Shown piece by piece: positions 1-7,480 of a DNA stretch of 10,309 nucleotides. Position 1 is the stretch's first letter, and each line of letters starts with the position of its first letter. The notes under the pieces are model-generated. The model was given only the letters and a program-made list of their open reading frames with translations. It was not told the DNA's origin and searched no databases. Position numbers and translations under genes: made by a program. Source of the stretch: Deltaproteobacteria bacterium (GTDB taxonomy: Bacteria > Desulfobacterota > BSN033 > UBA1163); NCBI GenBank assembly GCA_016875155.1, contig VGSD01000066.1:1-10309 (forward strand), written 5' to 3'.

Positions 1-504
1 TTCTCTTGCAAAATAACCACAGCTATACCTCTCGGCCAGCCTCCGGTAATTGATATCGCCCTTATCATCTAGAATATAAACCTTCTTCAGGGGATAATCG
101 ATCCCTAGGACCGCCTCAACTGTCTCTCTCAACAGTTCGATCGGCTCCCCGGCTACAGTGATAAAAACATCGACTGAAAGAGAGGACTCAATGGGTATGC
201 CCTTTGGAGAGTGATACCTCAGAAACCAGGCATCAATGGCGAAAAAAGAGAAGAGGAGGAGTCCTATCAGCTCTGCTAAAAAAAAGGCGGGTGAAAAATA
301 CCAGAATCCCCAATTGATTGCTTTGAAATGCCAGATGATATAATAGCATCCAAGAATAATGGTGATAAAAGTTGAAAACTGTCCTGCAAGGCGTCTCTTC
401 CGATCTTCCTTCTCCAGGTAACGAAAATAGACTCTTGTCCCGAGGACATCGGACCACCATCTTTTGATTCCTTGCCAGATACCCGTGCTCATTTGATCAG
501 TCAT
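1..504 (-). CDS. GT2 membrane glycosyltransferase, cellulose-synthase-like (N-terminal part, runs off left edge)
   Basis: Reading the minus strand from an ATG at 504 gives 168 open codons with no stop before the window edge, so the 3' part is missing. Residues 1-40 are basic and cytoplasmic-looking. Two hydrophobic helices follow at about 43-60 and 71-90. The beginning of a GT-A fold then appears: a VDVFITVAGEP strand at 111-121, a helix leading to IDYPLKKVYILDD at 135-147, and an ALxER-like helix. VDVF(I)...EP followed by LDD is the hallmark of BcsA-type processive GT2 enzymes, where the Asp pair (146-147 here) contacts the UDP-sugar. The later catalytic Asp, TED and QxxRW motifs lie outside the window, so polymer and sugar are unknown. 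An in-frame TGA lies just upstream of 504. A second ATG at 492 is an alternative start; neither has a clear Shine-Dalgarno. It follows the BcsS-like gene by 47 bases and is probably co-transcribed. VAGEP and DDK differ from the commoner YNEP and DDG. Confidence 0.82.
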   Translation of the reverse strand, partial: MTDQMSTGIWQGIKRWWSDVLGTRVYFRYLEKEDRKRRLAGQFSTFITIILGCYYIIWHFKAINWGFWYFSPAFFLAELIGLLLFSFFAIDAWFLRYHSPKGIPIESSLSVDVFITVAGEPIELLRETVEAVLGIDYPLKKVYILDDKGDINYRRLAERYSCGYFARE

Positions 505-551
505 AATATTAAATGATCATGGGAGTGGGGATTGCGAGGAGATATGAAATA

Positions 552-1277
552 TCAAAAACCTTTAAAAAATTCAATTCCTCCGTAAGCCCCATTGTTGAAA
601 TTTGAATCGTGCTTATAGCCACACCGGAGAGTGAATGACAACTTCCAAGGGATATGATAGAGTTCCAGAAAGGGTCCTCCCCCAATCATATTAAAATCAG
701 GGTTTCTCCCATAAAATTGTTCAAGTCCAATATGGATGTTATTTGGTTTTTTATAATTGAGGTTTGTAATCTGCCTTTTTATTTTTGCCTTTTCATAGAA
801 AAATCCATCAGTGCCGCTGTAACTTCCGTATAGACTCAGATCTGTAGCACGAAAAGGCTGATAATATAATTCTCCTTGGATGAGACCGGCAAAGGTTGAA
901 CCTCTTACATCGGCATTCCTAACATCAGGGGTCAAGTTGGTGTACCGGTACTCTGCCCCTCCAAAGAGGCCAAGGGTAACCTTATCCCATGAGAGTTTGA
1001 CTCCCCCCACTGCATAAACTCCGGGAGAGTGGGCTCTGATGAGACGACCACCTGATCGATACTTGTAGGTGAGATAGTTTGGGGTCACTCTTGCGGCAAG
1101 GGAAAACCCTTTCCCAATCGGCTCGGTCAAGTCAACGCCAAGATAAGAAAAACCCTGGCCGCGGGTGTCAATCTCCCCTCCTCCAAACATTGAAACCTCG
1201 GCAGAAAAGGCAAAAGGACAAAAAAAGAGGCTAAAAAGTAAGATCCACAGTGAGAGAGACGAAAAGTCCTTTTTCAT
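552..1277 (-). CDS. Secreted beta-barrel protein, probable BcsS-family cellulose biosynthesis protein
   Basis: The product is 241 residues from the chosen start. It begins with a Lys-Lys n-region, a strong hydrophobic core and an AFSA cleavage site, so it is exported. The mature part alternates polar and aromatic residues in short Gly-separated strands (GGGEIDTRGQGFSYLG near the N-terminus, PDVRNADVRGSTFAG in the middle, many YxxY and GxxY pairs) and ends in an aromatic residue (KGF), as outer-membrane barrels do. The early GGE-RGQ-FSY-G pattern and the later P(D)xxNxxxRGS...QxELYYQP pattern resemble the BcsS family (CBP_BcsS), a poorly characterised protein encoded near cellulose synthases. 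The cellulose-synthase-like GT2 gene directly downstream supports this. An ATG at 1295 would add six residues, but AAAGGAG lies 6 bases before the ATG at 1277, so that start (or 1280) is preferred. The family call is from memory of the pattern; a generic outer-membrane barrel is the alternative. Confidence 0.72.
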   Translation of the reverse strand: MKKDFSSLSLWILLFSLFFCPFAFSAEVSMFGGGEIDTRGQGFSYLGVDLTEPIGKGFSLAARVTPNYLTYKYRSGGRLIRAHSPGVYAVGGVKLSWDKVTLGLFGGAEYRYTNLTPDVRNADVRGSTFAGLIQGELYYQPFRATDLSLYGSYSGTDGFFYEKAKIKRQITNLNYKKPNNIHIGLEQFYGRNPDFNMIGGGPFLELYHIPWKLSFTLRCGYKHDSNFNNGAYGGIEFFKGF

Positions 1278-1283
1278 CATAAT

Positions 1284-1290
1284 CTCCTTT
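1284..1290 (-). promoter_or_regulatory. Ribosome binding site fixing the BcsS-like start
   Basis: AAAGGAG on the minus strand lies 3 bases before the ATG at 1280 and 6 bases before the ATG at 1277. It falls inside the reading frame if the ATG at 1295 were used, which argues against that longer start. Confidence 0.7.
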
Positions 1291-1376
1291 GTCATACCTT
1301 TACCACAAATAAACCCAGTTGGGAAGTCTTTGTTTTTTCGTCGGAAAGGTTACACAGAGTTGAAAACTTTCCTTGA

Positions 1377-2369
1377 TCAGCCTCCGTTTTTCACCAAGCA
1401 CTCCAGTGCGGTGATGTATTCCTCGGTCATGCAAGTGGGGATTCGGTGTTTCTGCAAGCACTCAAAGCATTTGCTGGGTTCATAAAGGGGTGTGCTCACA
1501 TATTTTTCTCCGCTATCTGGAAAGAGTGTGACCATCACCCCGTGGTCCATCTCCATTGCCTTCTGTAACGCCCCCCACATGGCTGCACCCGAACTGATCC
1601 CGCAGAAGATTCCCTCGCGGATGGTGAGGACCCTGGCCATTTCGAAAGCATCATCGTCATTCACATAGATTTTCTCATCCAATCGTTTGGGATCGTAAAT
1701 CTCGGGAACGTATTGGGAATCAAGGTTCTTTAACCCCTGGATCTTTGAATTTGGATAAGGCTCCACGCCGACGATCTTGATCTCAGAATTGTATTCTTTG
1801 AGCCTTTTGGACACACCCATCAGCGTTCCAGTCGTACCGAGACCAGCCACGAACATCCTGATCTTTCCTTTGGTCGCTTTCCAAATTTCTTCGCCCGTGG
1901 TCTCATAGTGAGCAAGGACATTATACTTATTCTCAAACTGGTGAGGCATGTAATATTTAGGATCCTTCGCCATCTCTTCAGCTAGATCAATCGCCCCATC
2001 CATTCCTTTTGAGCCTTCACTCAAAACGATCTTTGCTCCATACGCGGTCAGAATCTTCCTTCGCTCCATGCTCATGGTTTCTGGCATCACCAGTTCCAAA
2101 CGATATCCCTTCACCGCACAGATCATGGCCAGGGCAATGCCTGTGTTGCCACTGGTGGGTTCGATGACGATCTTATCTTTTGTCAGGAGACCTTCTTTCT
2201 CTCCGTATTCGATCATATACTTTGCGATCCGGTCTTTGACCGAACCCGCCGGGTTATACCGTTCCAGCTTCGCATAGACCTTCACCTTCTTGTTAGGAAC
2301 GATATGATTAATCTTCACCAAAGGGGTATATCCGACCAAATCAACCATGTCCTTTGCTACCCGATACAT
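1377..2369 (-). CDS. cysK: Cysteine synthase (O-acetylserine sulfhydrylase), with C-terminal cysteine-bearing extension
   Basis: This PLP-dependent fold-type II enzyme makes L-cysteine from O-acetylserine and sulfide in the cytoplasm. In its 330 residues the Schiff-base lysine is K45 in NPAGSVKDR. The substrate loop is PTSGNTG at 71-77, and Q144 in HQFEN is the usual second substrate contact. The phosphate-binding loop is GLGTTG at 176-181, and GISSGA at 257-262 holds the Ser that contacts the pyridine nitrogen. PDSGEKY at 284-290 closes the catalytic domain. MPETMSMERR and EGSKGMDGAI favour CysK over CysM, although NPAGSVKDR also occurs in CysM; cystathionine beta-synthase-like activity cannot be excluded. 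A typical CysK ends near residue 310. Here about 30 extra residues carry C301, C304, C313 and C324 (CxxC-x8-C-x10-C). AGGAGG lies 11 bases before the ATG, slightly far. The gene follows map by 50 bases on the same strand. Confidence 0.94.
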   Translation of the reverse strand: MYRVAKDMVDLVGYTPLVKINHIVPNKKVKVYAKLERYNPAGSVKDRIAKYMIEYGEKEGLLTKDKIVIEPTSGNTGIALAMICAVKGYRLELVMPETMSMERRKILTAYGAKIVLSEGSKGMDGAIDLAEEMAKDPKYYMPHQFENKYNVLAHYETTGEEIWKATKGKIRMFVAGLGTTGTLMGVSKRLKEYNSEIKIVGVEPYPNSKIQGLKNLDSQYVPEIYDPKRLDEKIYVNDDDAFEMARVLTIREGIFCGISSGAAMWGALQKAMEMDHGVMVTLFPDSGEKYVSTPLYEPSKCFECLQKHRIPTCMTEEYITALECLVKNGG

Positions 2370-2393
2370 AGATGCTTCTGCCTCCTTGTTTTC

Positions 2394-2414
2394 CGCCCCC
2401 AGTAAATGGGGGCG
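2394..2414. repeat. GC-rich hairpin between map and cysK
   Basis: CGCCCCC (2394-2400) and GGGGGCG (2408-2414) form a perfect 7-bp stem with a 7-base loop, 5 bases after the map stop codon in the direction of transcription. No T tract follows on either strand, so it does not look like a classical intrinsic terminator. It could protect or attenuate the map-cysK message, or be one copy of a dispersed short palindrome. Confidence 0.6.
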
Positions 2415-2419
2415 CTACA

Positions 2420-3190
2420 TCAAAACGTACTCAATATTTCCGCTTTTCCATCGGTGATGGCAATCGTGTGTTCAAAGTGGGCAGAACGCTTCCCATCCGC
2501 AGTGACCACGGTCCAACCATCGGAAAGGATTTTCACATCGAAGGATCCTTCATTGACCATCGGTTCCAGGGCAAAAACCATTCCTTTCTCCAGCCTGGGA
2601 CCCTGCCCGGGAGATCCGAAATTTGGGATCTGCGGCTCTTCGTGAAGATTTCTGCCAATGCCGTGCCCCACGAAATCTCTTACCACTGAAAAACCATTTG
2701 TCTCCACCCATTTCTGTATGGCGTGTGAGATGTCATGAAGGCGATTGCCCACTCTTGCCATCCCGATCCCGATATGGAGCGCTTTCTCGGTTGCCTCCAG
2801 AAGCCTCTTTGCCCCCTGATCGATCTCGCCGACAGGAAACGTGATGGCTGCATCTCCGAAATACCCCTGGAGAATGACACCAACATCAATGCTGACGATA
2901 TCCCCTTCCTTCAATTTTCTTGGCCCGGGGATGCCATGAACCACCTCTTCATTGATCGAAACGCAGAGGGTGGCGGGGTAGTTCCGGTACCCCTTAAACG
3001 CCGGAGTCGCACCCTTCGAAAGGATGATCTCCCCTGCTACCTGATCAAGTTCCCGGGTCATCACCCCTGGCGCAACCATCCTCCTCAGTTCCTGGAAGAC
3101 TTCCGCCACAATCAAGTTCGATTTTTTAAGTTGTTCGATCTCTCGGGGAGATTTGATAATAATCACAGGATTAGTATGCATTCGAGCCAT
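2420..3190 (-). CDS. map: Methionine aminopeptidase, type I
   Basis: This enzyme removes the initiator methionine from nascent proteins whose second residue is small; it is cytoplasmic and uses two metal ions. The 256 residues cover the whole pita-bread fold without the N-terminal zinc-finger extension found in some homologues. All five metal ligands are visible: D102 (SIDVGV), D113 (FGDAAITF), H176 (FVGHGIGR), E209 (ALEPMV) and E240 (HFEHTI). The substrate histidines H85 (VVHGIPG) and H183 (NLHEEP) are also present. The spacing matches E. coli Map with a constant offset of 5. The start is uncertain: no Shine-Dalgarno precedes the ATG at 3190 or the ATG at 3181. The gene is divergent from purB, across 93 bases, and heads a minus-strand series with cysK. 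In many bacteria map sits in the ribosomal-protein/secY cluster; here it does not. Confidence 0.96.
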   Translation of the reverse strand: MARMHTNPVIIIKSPREIEQLKKSNLIVAEVFQELRRMVAPGVMTRELDQVAGEIILSKGATPAFKGYRNYPATLCVSINEEVVHGIPGPRKLKEGDIVSIDVGVILQGYFGDAAITFPVGEIDQGAKRLLEATEKALHIGIGMARVGNRLHDISHAIQKWVETNGFSVVRDFVGHGIGRNLHEEPQIPNFGSPGQGPRLEKGMVFALEPMVNEGSFDVKILSDGWTVVTADGKRSAHFEHTIAITDGKAEILSTF

Positions 3191-3199
3191 GCCATTGTC

Positions 3200-3208
3200 A
3201 ATATAATA
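3200..3208 (-). promoter_or_regulatory. Possible -10 element for map (near-leaderless)
   Basis: The minus strand reads TATTATATT at 3208-3200, which contains the -10-like hexamers TATTAT and TATATT. A transcript started about 7 bases downstream would begin within a few bases of the map ATG at 3190, fitting the absence of a Shine-Dalgarno. No good -35 hexamer is seen at normal spacing, so this is tentative. Confidence 0.3.
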
Positions 3209-3221
3209 TGGCTGTTTCTTA

Positions 3222-3249
3222 TTGACTTTATTGCTCCAACCAGTAAAAT
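3222..3249 (+). promoter_or_regulatory. Sigma70-type promoter for the purB-ftsH operon
   Basis: TTGACT (3222-3227) is separated by 16 bases from TAAAAT (3244-3249). Each hexamer has one mismatch to the consensus. The predicted transcription start near 3256 leaves a leader of roughly 28 bases containing AAAGGAG, 6 bases before the purB ATG. It sits in the divergent map/purB gap and is the only good promoter seen ahead of the four-gene operon. No PurR-like operator was recognised. Confidence 0.6.
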
Positions 3250-3283
3250 GGGACTATATGATGATGGATGAAAGGAGTTCGGA

Positions 3284-4585
3284 ATGATCCCAAGATACAC
3301 CCGGCCGGAGATGGCAAGGGTCTGGACTGAAGAGCGGAAGTTCGAGACCTGGCTCCAGATCGAACTTGCGGTGTGCGAAGTCCTTGCCGAATTAGGAGAG
3401 ATTCCTAAGGACGCTGTTAACGAAATCAAGGAAAAGGCCAAATTTCAGGTTGATCGAGTCAATGAACTGGAGAAGATGACAAAGCACGATGTCGTCTCTT
3501 TTCTCACCAATGTGGGAGAATATATCGGCCCTCTCTCACGGTATCTTCACTATGGCCTCACCTCCTCGGATATCCTCGATACCTCTTTTGCCCTCTTGCT
3601 CAAAGAGGCTTCAGATCTCATCCTTAAGGACATCGAACGGCTTCTCGCCGTCTTAAAGGAGAAAGCCCTCAAGCATAAGGATACGTTGATGATTGGCCGG
3701 TCTCATGGGATTCATGCCGAGCCCATCACGTTTGGCCTCAAGATGGCGCTCTGGTATGATGAGATGAAACGAAATCGCCTCCGGATGGAGAGAGCAAAGG
3801 AGGCGATCAGCGTCGGTAAAATTTCAGGAGCGGTTGGAACCTTTGCCCATATCCCGCCTTCGGTCGAGGAGAAGGTCTGCAAACGATTGGGACTCAAACC
3901 AGCACCTATCTCCACGCAGATCGTCCAGAGGGACCACCATGCCGAATTCTTTACCACTTTGGCCATCCTCGCCTCCTCCATCGAAAAATTTTCCGTGGAG
4001 TTGAGGCATCTCCAGCGGACTGAAGTCCTCGAAGCTGAGGAATTCTTCTCCAAAGGGCAGAAGGGATCTTCTGCGATGCCGCACAAGCGAAATCCCGTTT
4101 CAGCAGAGAATCTCTCCGGGCTCGCCCGGTTGATCCGTTCATACAGCCTTGCGGCCATGGAAAACATGCCCCTCTGGCACGAGCGGGATATCAGCCATTC
4201 CTCGGTCGAACGGGTGATTGGCCCTGATGCCACGATTCTGATGGATTACATGCTCAACCGTCTCGCCTCCCTCATCGAAAATCTCATCGTCTATCCGGAA
4301 AATATGAAAGCCAATCTCGATAAGATGGGCGGGTTGATCCATTCGGAAGCCATTCTCCTCCTCCTCACGAAAAAGGGCCTTTCAAGAGAGGAGGCCTATG
4401 GGGTCGTCCAGCGAAATGCCATGCCGGTCTGGGAGAAGGGAGCCGATTTTAAAACGCTTCTCTCTCAGGATGAAACGATCAAGCGGCTTCTCACCCCAAC
4501 AGAACTGGACCATCTTTTCGATGTCCGGAGTCATCTCCGGCACGTGGACGATATCTTCAGAAGGGTATTTGGTGAACTGAAATGA
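3284..4585 (+). CDS. purB: Adenylosuccinate lyase
   Basis: The enzyme acts twice in purine synthesis: it cleaves SAICAR to AICAR plus fumarate, and adenylosuccinate to AMP plus fumarate. The product is 433 residues, the length of the short B. subtilis/Thermotoga type, in the fumarase/aspartase superfamily. H68 (KHDVV), H89 (RYLHYG) and H141 ([10 protein letters not shown]) fall at the positions of the active-site histidines known for the B. subtilis enzyme. TSSD at 93-96 is present. The superfamily signature [10 protein letters not shown] at 262-271 holds the catalytic Ser of the mobile loop. The C-terminal third is the helical domain typical of this lyase. AAAGGAG lies 6 bases before the ATG and a good promoter lies upstream, so the start is firm. 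The stop codon overlaps the ftsH start (ATGA), indicating co-transcription and coupling. Other purine genes are not in view. Confidence 0.97.
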   Translation: MIPRYTRPEMARVWTEERKFETWLQIELAVCEVLAELGEIPKDAVNEIKEKAKFQVDRVNELEKMTKHDVVSFLTNVGEYIGPLSRYLHYGLTSSDILDTSFALLLKEASDLILKDIERLLAVLKEKALKHKDTLMIGRSHGIHAEPITFGLKMALWYDEMKRNRLRMERAKEAISVGKISGAVGTFAHIPPSVEEKVCKRLGLKPAPISTQIVQRDHHAEFFTTLAILASSIEKFSVELRHLQRTEVLEAEEFFSKGQKGSSAMPHKRNPVSAENLSGLARLIRSYSLAAMENMPLWHERDISHSSVERVIGPDATILMDYMLNRLASLIENLIVYPENMKANLDKMGGLIHSEAILLLLTKKGLSREEAYGVVQRNAMPVWEKGADFKTLLSQDETIKRLLTPTELDHLFDVRSHLRHVDDIFRRVFGELK

Positions 4586-6471
4586 AAAAAGACCAGAAGT
4601 CTCCGACCAATATCAGAGAATTTCTTAAACTCAAAGAGCCATCCGATCGGGGAGGAAAGAAACCCCTCCTGAAAAAAACGAACTTCACGATCTGGTACTT
4701 TGTCATCGCCTTTATCATCATCCTCCTCGTTCAGAATTATTTCTTCACGAAGGGGACAGAGGATGTGATCCCCTATAGTGAATTTAAGGAATCTTTGAGA
4801 ACCGGAAGAATCAAAGAACTGACGATCACCCTCGAAACGATCTCCGGCGAGTGGACGACTGAAAAAGGTCCAAGGAAATTTCAGACCACCCGTGTGGAGG
4901 ACCCTGATCTGGTCAAAGACCTGGAGTCCCATAAAGTGAAATATACTGGCAAGGTTGACAGTAAATGGGTGACCAACATTCTTTCCTGGATTATCCCTCT
5001 CATCTTCTTCATCCTCGTCTGGAGGTTTCTCTTCTCGCGAATCGGACCGGAGACAAGTGTTATGTCTTTCGGAAAGAGCCGGGCGAAAATTTTCGCAGAG
5101 AAAGATAAAAAGGTCACGTTTGTTGATGTGGCTGGCATTGATGAGGCAAAGGAGGAGTTAAAAGAGGTCGTTGAGTTTCTGAAAAACCCGGGTAAGTTCC
5201 AGCGCCTTGGTGCAAAGATTCCGAAGGGCGTGCTTCTGGTGGGAACGCCTGGGACAGGAAAGACGCTGCTCGCCAAGGCCGTGGCCGGAGAGGCCAATGT
5301 CCCCTTCTTCTCCATCAGTGGCTCCAATTTTGTGGAGATGTTTGTGGGTGTGGGTGCGGCAAGGGTGAGAGACCTTTTTGCCCAGGCTCAAAACCATGCC
5401 CCCTGCATCATCTTCATTGATGAACTCGATGCCCTTGGAAAAGCGCGGGGAATGAATCCCGTGGGCAGACACGATGAACAGGAACAGACTCTCAATCAAC
5501 TTCTCGCAGAGATGGATGGCTTCGATCCCAACGCGGGTGTGATCATCATGGCCGCTACCAACCGACCCGAAATCCTCGATCCCGCCCTGCTCAGGCCCGG
5601 CAGGTTCGACCGGCATGTCCTGGTGGACCGGCCTGATATTGTCGGAAGGGAAGAGATTCTCAGAATTCATACGCGACAGATCAAGCTCTCTCCGGTGGTT
5701 GACCTTAAGGTGATCGCCTCCAGAACCCCGGGCTTTGTGGGTGCTGACCTTGCCAATATTGTGAATGAGGCAGCCCTTCTGGCCGCCCGTAAGGATAAAG
5801 AAGCGGTCGAGATGGCTGATATTGAAGAGGCGATTGATCGGGTCGTCGCAGGGCTGGAGAAAAAGAGAAGGTTGATGTCTAAGAAGGAGAAGGAGATTGT
5901 CGCCTTTCATGAATCCGGCCATGCCATTGTGGCCACCACTCTGCCGGGTGCGGATCCGGTCCGGCGTATCTCCATCATTCCAAGAGGGATCTCCGCACTC
6001 GGCTATACGCTTCAACTCCCCACAGAGGACCGCTACCTGATGACCCGTTCTGAACTTCTCGACCGTCTCGCTGTCCTCCTTGGTGGCCGGGTTGCCGAAG
6101 AGATCGTCTTCGGAGAGATCTCCACTGGCGCCCATAACGATCTCCAGAGAACCACGGACATTGCAACGAGCATGGTCAAGGAGTTTGGAATGAGCGAGAA
6201 GCTCGGATATGTCACTTTTGAGAAAGAGAAGAAACCCCTCTTCCTTCCTTCCTCCATGTTCTCATCCAAGGAGTATAGTGAAGAAACAGCCAAAAAGATC
6301 GATGAAGAGGTGAAGAGGATAATTGATCAAACCTACGAAAAGGCAAAAGAGATTCTCGTCTCAAAGAAAGATAAACTGGAAGAGGTGGCCCGTCTCCTCC
6401 TTGAGAAGGAGGTTGTTGAGGAGGCCGATCTGAAGAGGATCCTCCAACCGCCGGAACAGGAACAAGGGTGA
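4582..6471 (+). CDS. ftsH: ATP-dependent zinc metalloprotease FtsH
   Basis: This hexameric inner-membrane AAA+ protease extracts and degrades misassembled membrane proteins and some soluble regulators. In its 629 residues, a basic cytoplasmic N-terminal segment (1-34) precedes a first membrane helix at about 36-55. A short periplasmic domain spans about 56-130 and a second helix about 132-151. The AAA+ module contains Walker A GTPGTGKT (221-228), the pore motif MFVG (253-256), Walker B IIFIDE (276-281) and second-region-of-homology arginines R338 and R341. The zinc site is HESGH (443-447), with D520 in AHND as the likely third ligand. All catalytic residues are intact. The cytoplasmic segment before the first helix is longer than in E. 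coli FtsH, where the helix starts almost at once. Its ATG overlaps the purB stop by 4 bases and has only a weak ribosome binding site, suggesting coupling. The stop overlaps the next gene as GTGA. Confidence 0.98.
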   Translation: MKKDQKSPTNIREFLKLKEPSDRGGKKPLLKKTNFTIWYFVIAFIIILLVQNYFFTKGTEDVIPYSEFKESLRTGRIKELTITLETISGEWTTEKGPRKFQTTRVEDPDLVKDLESHKVKYTGKVDSKWVTNILSWIIPLIFFILVWRFLFSRIGPETSVMSFGKSRAKIFAEKDKKVTFVDVAGIDEAKEELKEVVEFLKNPGKFQRLGAKIPKGVLLVGTPGTGKTLLAKAVAGEANVPFFSISGSNFVEMFVGVGAARVRDLFAQAQNHAPCIIFIDELDALGKARGMNPVGRHDEQEQTLNQLLAEMDGFDPNAGVIIMAATNRPEILDPALLRPGRFDRHVLVDRPDIVGREEILRIHTRQIKLSPVVDLKVIASRTPGFVGADLANIVNEAALLAARKDKEAVEMADIEEAIDRVVAGLEKKRRLMSKKEKEIVAFHESGHAIVATTLPGADPVRRISIIPRGISALGYTLQLPTEDRYLMTRSELLDRLAVLLGGRVAEEIVFGEISTGAHNDLQRTTDIATSMVKEFGMSEKLGYVTFEKEKKPLFLPSSMFSSKEYSEETAKKIDEEVKRIIDQTYEKAKEILVSKKDKLEEVARLLLEKEVVEEADLKRILQPPEQEQG

Positions 6472-7166
6472 AAAATTTTTTCAAACATCTCCGGGCAAAG
6501 ATCATTGCAGGGGTGCTGGTCATCCTGCCTCTCGGGATCACCATCTTCATCCTGAAGTTCATCTTCACCGCGCTTGACAACTTCGTCGGCCCCCTAGGGC
6601 CTCGGTTGACCCAATTTATCTTTCACAGCGAGATCCCCATTCCGGGTCTGGGGATCATTATCTTCTTCGTACTCCTCTATCTCTTGGGCTTAATCGCCAC
6701 CAACGTGATGGGCCGTAAACTGGTGGGCTGGGGGGACCGCTTCTTCACCAACCTTCCAGTCGTCAAAAACATCTACCTCTCATCAAAACAGCTCACGGAT
6801 GCCTTCTCTGCGACAAGAAAAGGCTCTTTTCGTCAGGCCGTCTTTGTCGAATTTCCACAGCAGGGGAACTTTGTCCTCGGATTTGTAACCAATGAGATCA
6901 CTGATCTCACGCCTCAGACCAAGGTCACCGTCTTCATCCCCACGGCCTTTGTCCCCCCTCAGGGCTTTACCCTCTTTCTGCCCAAAGAGAAGATCATCCC
7001 TTCTCAACTCTCCATTGAAGAGGCAATCAAGGCGATCATGTCTGTAGGAATCGTGACCCCGCAATACCTCTCCATTCCACTTTCGGAAAACAACTCTAGA
7101 AAGGATTCGATTGAAAATTCGGAAAGGATGAAGTATCCTAATTCAAAAATCGAAGGAGGGCATTGA
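6468..7166 (+). CDS. DUF502 family inner-membrane protein
   Basis: The product is 232 residues with two membrane helices at about 11-33 and 58-80, followed by a mostly beta cytoplasmic or periplasmic domain (about 120-200). Family-like features are the [11 protein letters not shown] turn into helix 1, IPIPGLGII before helix 2, GRKLVG after it, the [13 protein letters not shown] segment (96-108) and the VFVEFP...VLGFVT strands. DUF502 proteins have no established biochemical role. The start is GTG at 6468, overlapping the ftsH stop by 4 bases (GTGA). There is no other good start, and the overlap indicates coupled translation. Residues from about 207 on are polar and low in complexity, and their DNA is more AT-rich than the rest of the gene, so this tail is probably not part of the conserved domain. 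Position after ftsH suggests, but does not show, a role in the membrane. Confidence 0.88.
   Translation: MKNFFKHLRAKIIAGVLVILPLGITIFILKFIFTALDNFVGPLGPRLTQFIFHSEIPIPGLGIIIFFVLLYLLGLIATNVMGRKLVGWGDRFFTNLPVVKNIYLSSKQLTDAFSATRKGSFRQAVFVEFPQQGNFVLGFVTNEITDLTPQTKVTVFIPTAFVPPQGFTLFLPKEKIIPSQLSIEEAIKAIMSVGIVTPQYLSIPLSENNSRKDSIENSERMKYPNSKIEGGH
7154..7159 (+). promoter_or_regulatory. Ribosome binding site fixing the start of the small membrane protein
   Basis: AGGAGG lies 9 bases before the ATG at 7169 but only 3 bases before the in-frame TTG at 7163. This favours ATG and shortens the product by two residues. The site lies within the last codons of the DUF502 gene. Confidence 0.7.
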
Positions 7167-7168
7167 AC

Positions 7169-7480
7169 ATGCTTCTGTTATTTATTCTGATCGCTGGGCT
7201 TGCGCTTTTTCTATCAATCGTTGTCGCCTTCGGAGCTGGATTGGGCGCTCCAGTGGCACTCATCATCTCTCTCATTGCCCTTGGCTTTTCCATCCTTGCC
7301 CTTCATCGGACAGGAATGACCCTCGATTTGAAAAAGAAGATCGAGACTTCCGAGCCCCCCGAGGATTTAAAGAAACAGGTGGATGCTATGATGGCCATGA
7401 CCGATGCCCTGAGGGAGAAGACCGCGGACGCACTGGACCGCCTCGAGAAGGTGATCCGTAAAACAGAAAAAGTGGAATAA
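7169..7480 (+). CDS. Small two-helix membrane protein with coiled-coil tail, unknown function
   Basis: I do not recognise a family. The product is 103 residues from the ATG at 7169, which has AGGAGG 9 bases upstream; a TTG at 7163 would add two. Residues 1-24 and about 27-46 are very hydrophobic, joined by a Gly-rich turn (GAGLGAP), so it should form a membrane hairpin. From about residue 52 it is charged and helical (LDLKKKIE, then EDLKKQVDAMMAMTDALREK, then ALDRLEKVIRK), with heptad-like Leu/Met spacing that suggests a coiled coil or amphipathic helix, probably cytoplasmic. It begins 2 bases after the DUF502 stop and ends the purB operon. Composition matches its neighbours and the ribosome site is strong, so it is likely a real gene. 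A partner role for FtsH or the DUF502 protein is possible but rests only on position. Confidence 0.72.
   Translation: MLLLFILIAGLALFLSIVVAFGAGLGAPVALIISLIALGFSILALHRTGMTLDLKKKIETSEPPEDLKKQVDAMMAMTDALREKTADALDRLEKVIRKTEKVE

Noticed and set aside
233..460. 75-codon minus-strand frame
   Set aside because: Out of frame within the GT2 gene, whose reading frame shows clear membrane helices and GT-A motifs.
541..553. GATAT-GAA-ATATC palindrome at the end of the BcsS-like gene
   Set aside because: Five AT base pairs only; too weak to call a functional element.
1324..1376. GGAAAG...CTTTCC inverted repeat after cysK considered as a terminator
   Set aside because: Only a 6-bp stem with a long loop and no following T tract on either strand.
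1165..1485. 106-codon plus-strand frame across the cysK/BcsS-like gap
   Set aside because: Antisense to the 3' end of cysK and to the signal peptide of the next gene; no supporting features.
2735..3271. 178-codon plus-strand frame
   Set aside because: Antisense to map, which has all metal ligands intact; it also crosses the divergent promoter region.
3712..4233. 173-codon minus-strand frame
   Set aside because: Antisense to the catalytic part of purB; no ribosome site or recognisable motif.
5158..6135. 325-codon minus-strand frame
   Set aside because: Entirely antisense to the conserved AAA+ and protease domains of ftsH; the product has no recognisable domain, so it is a codon-bias shadow.
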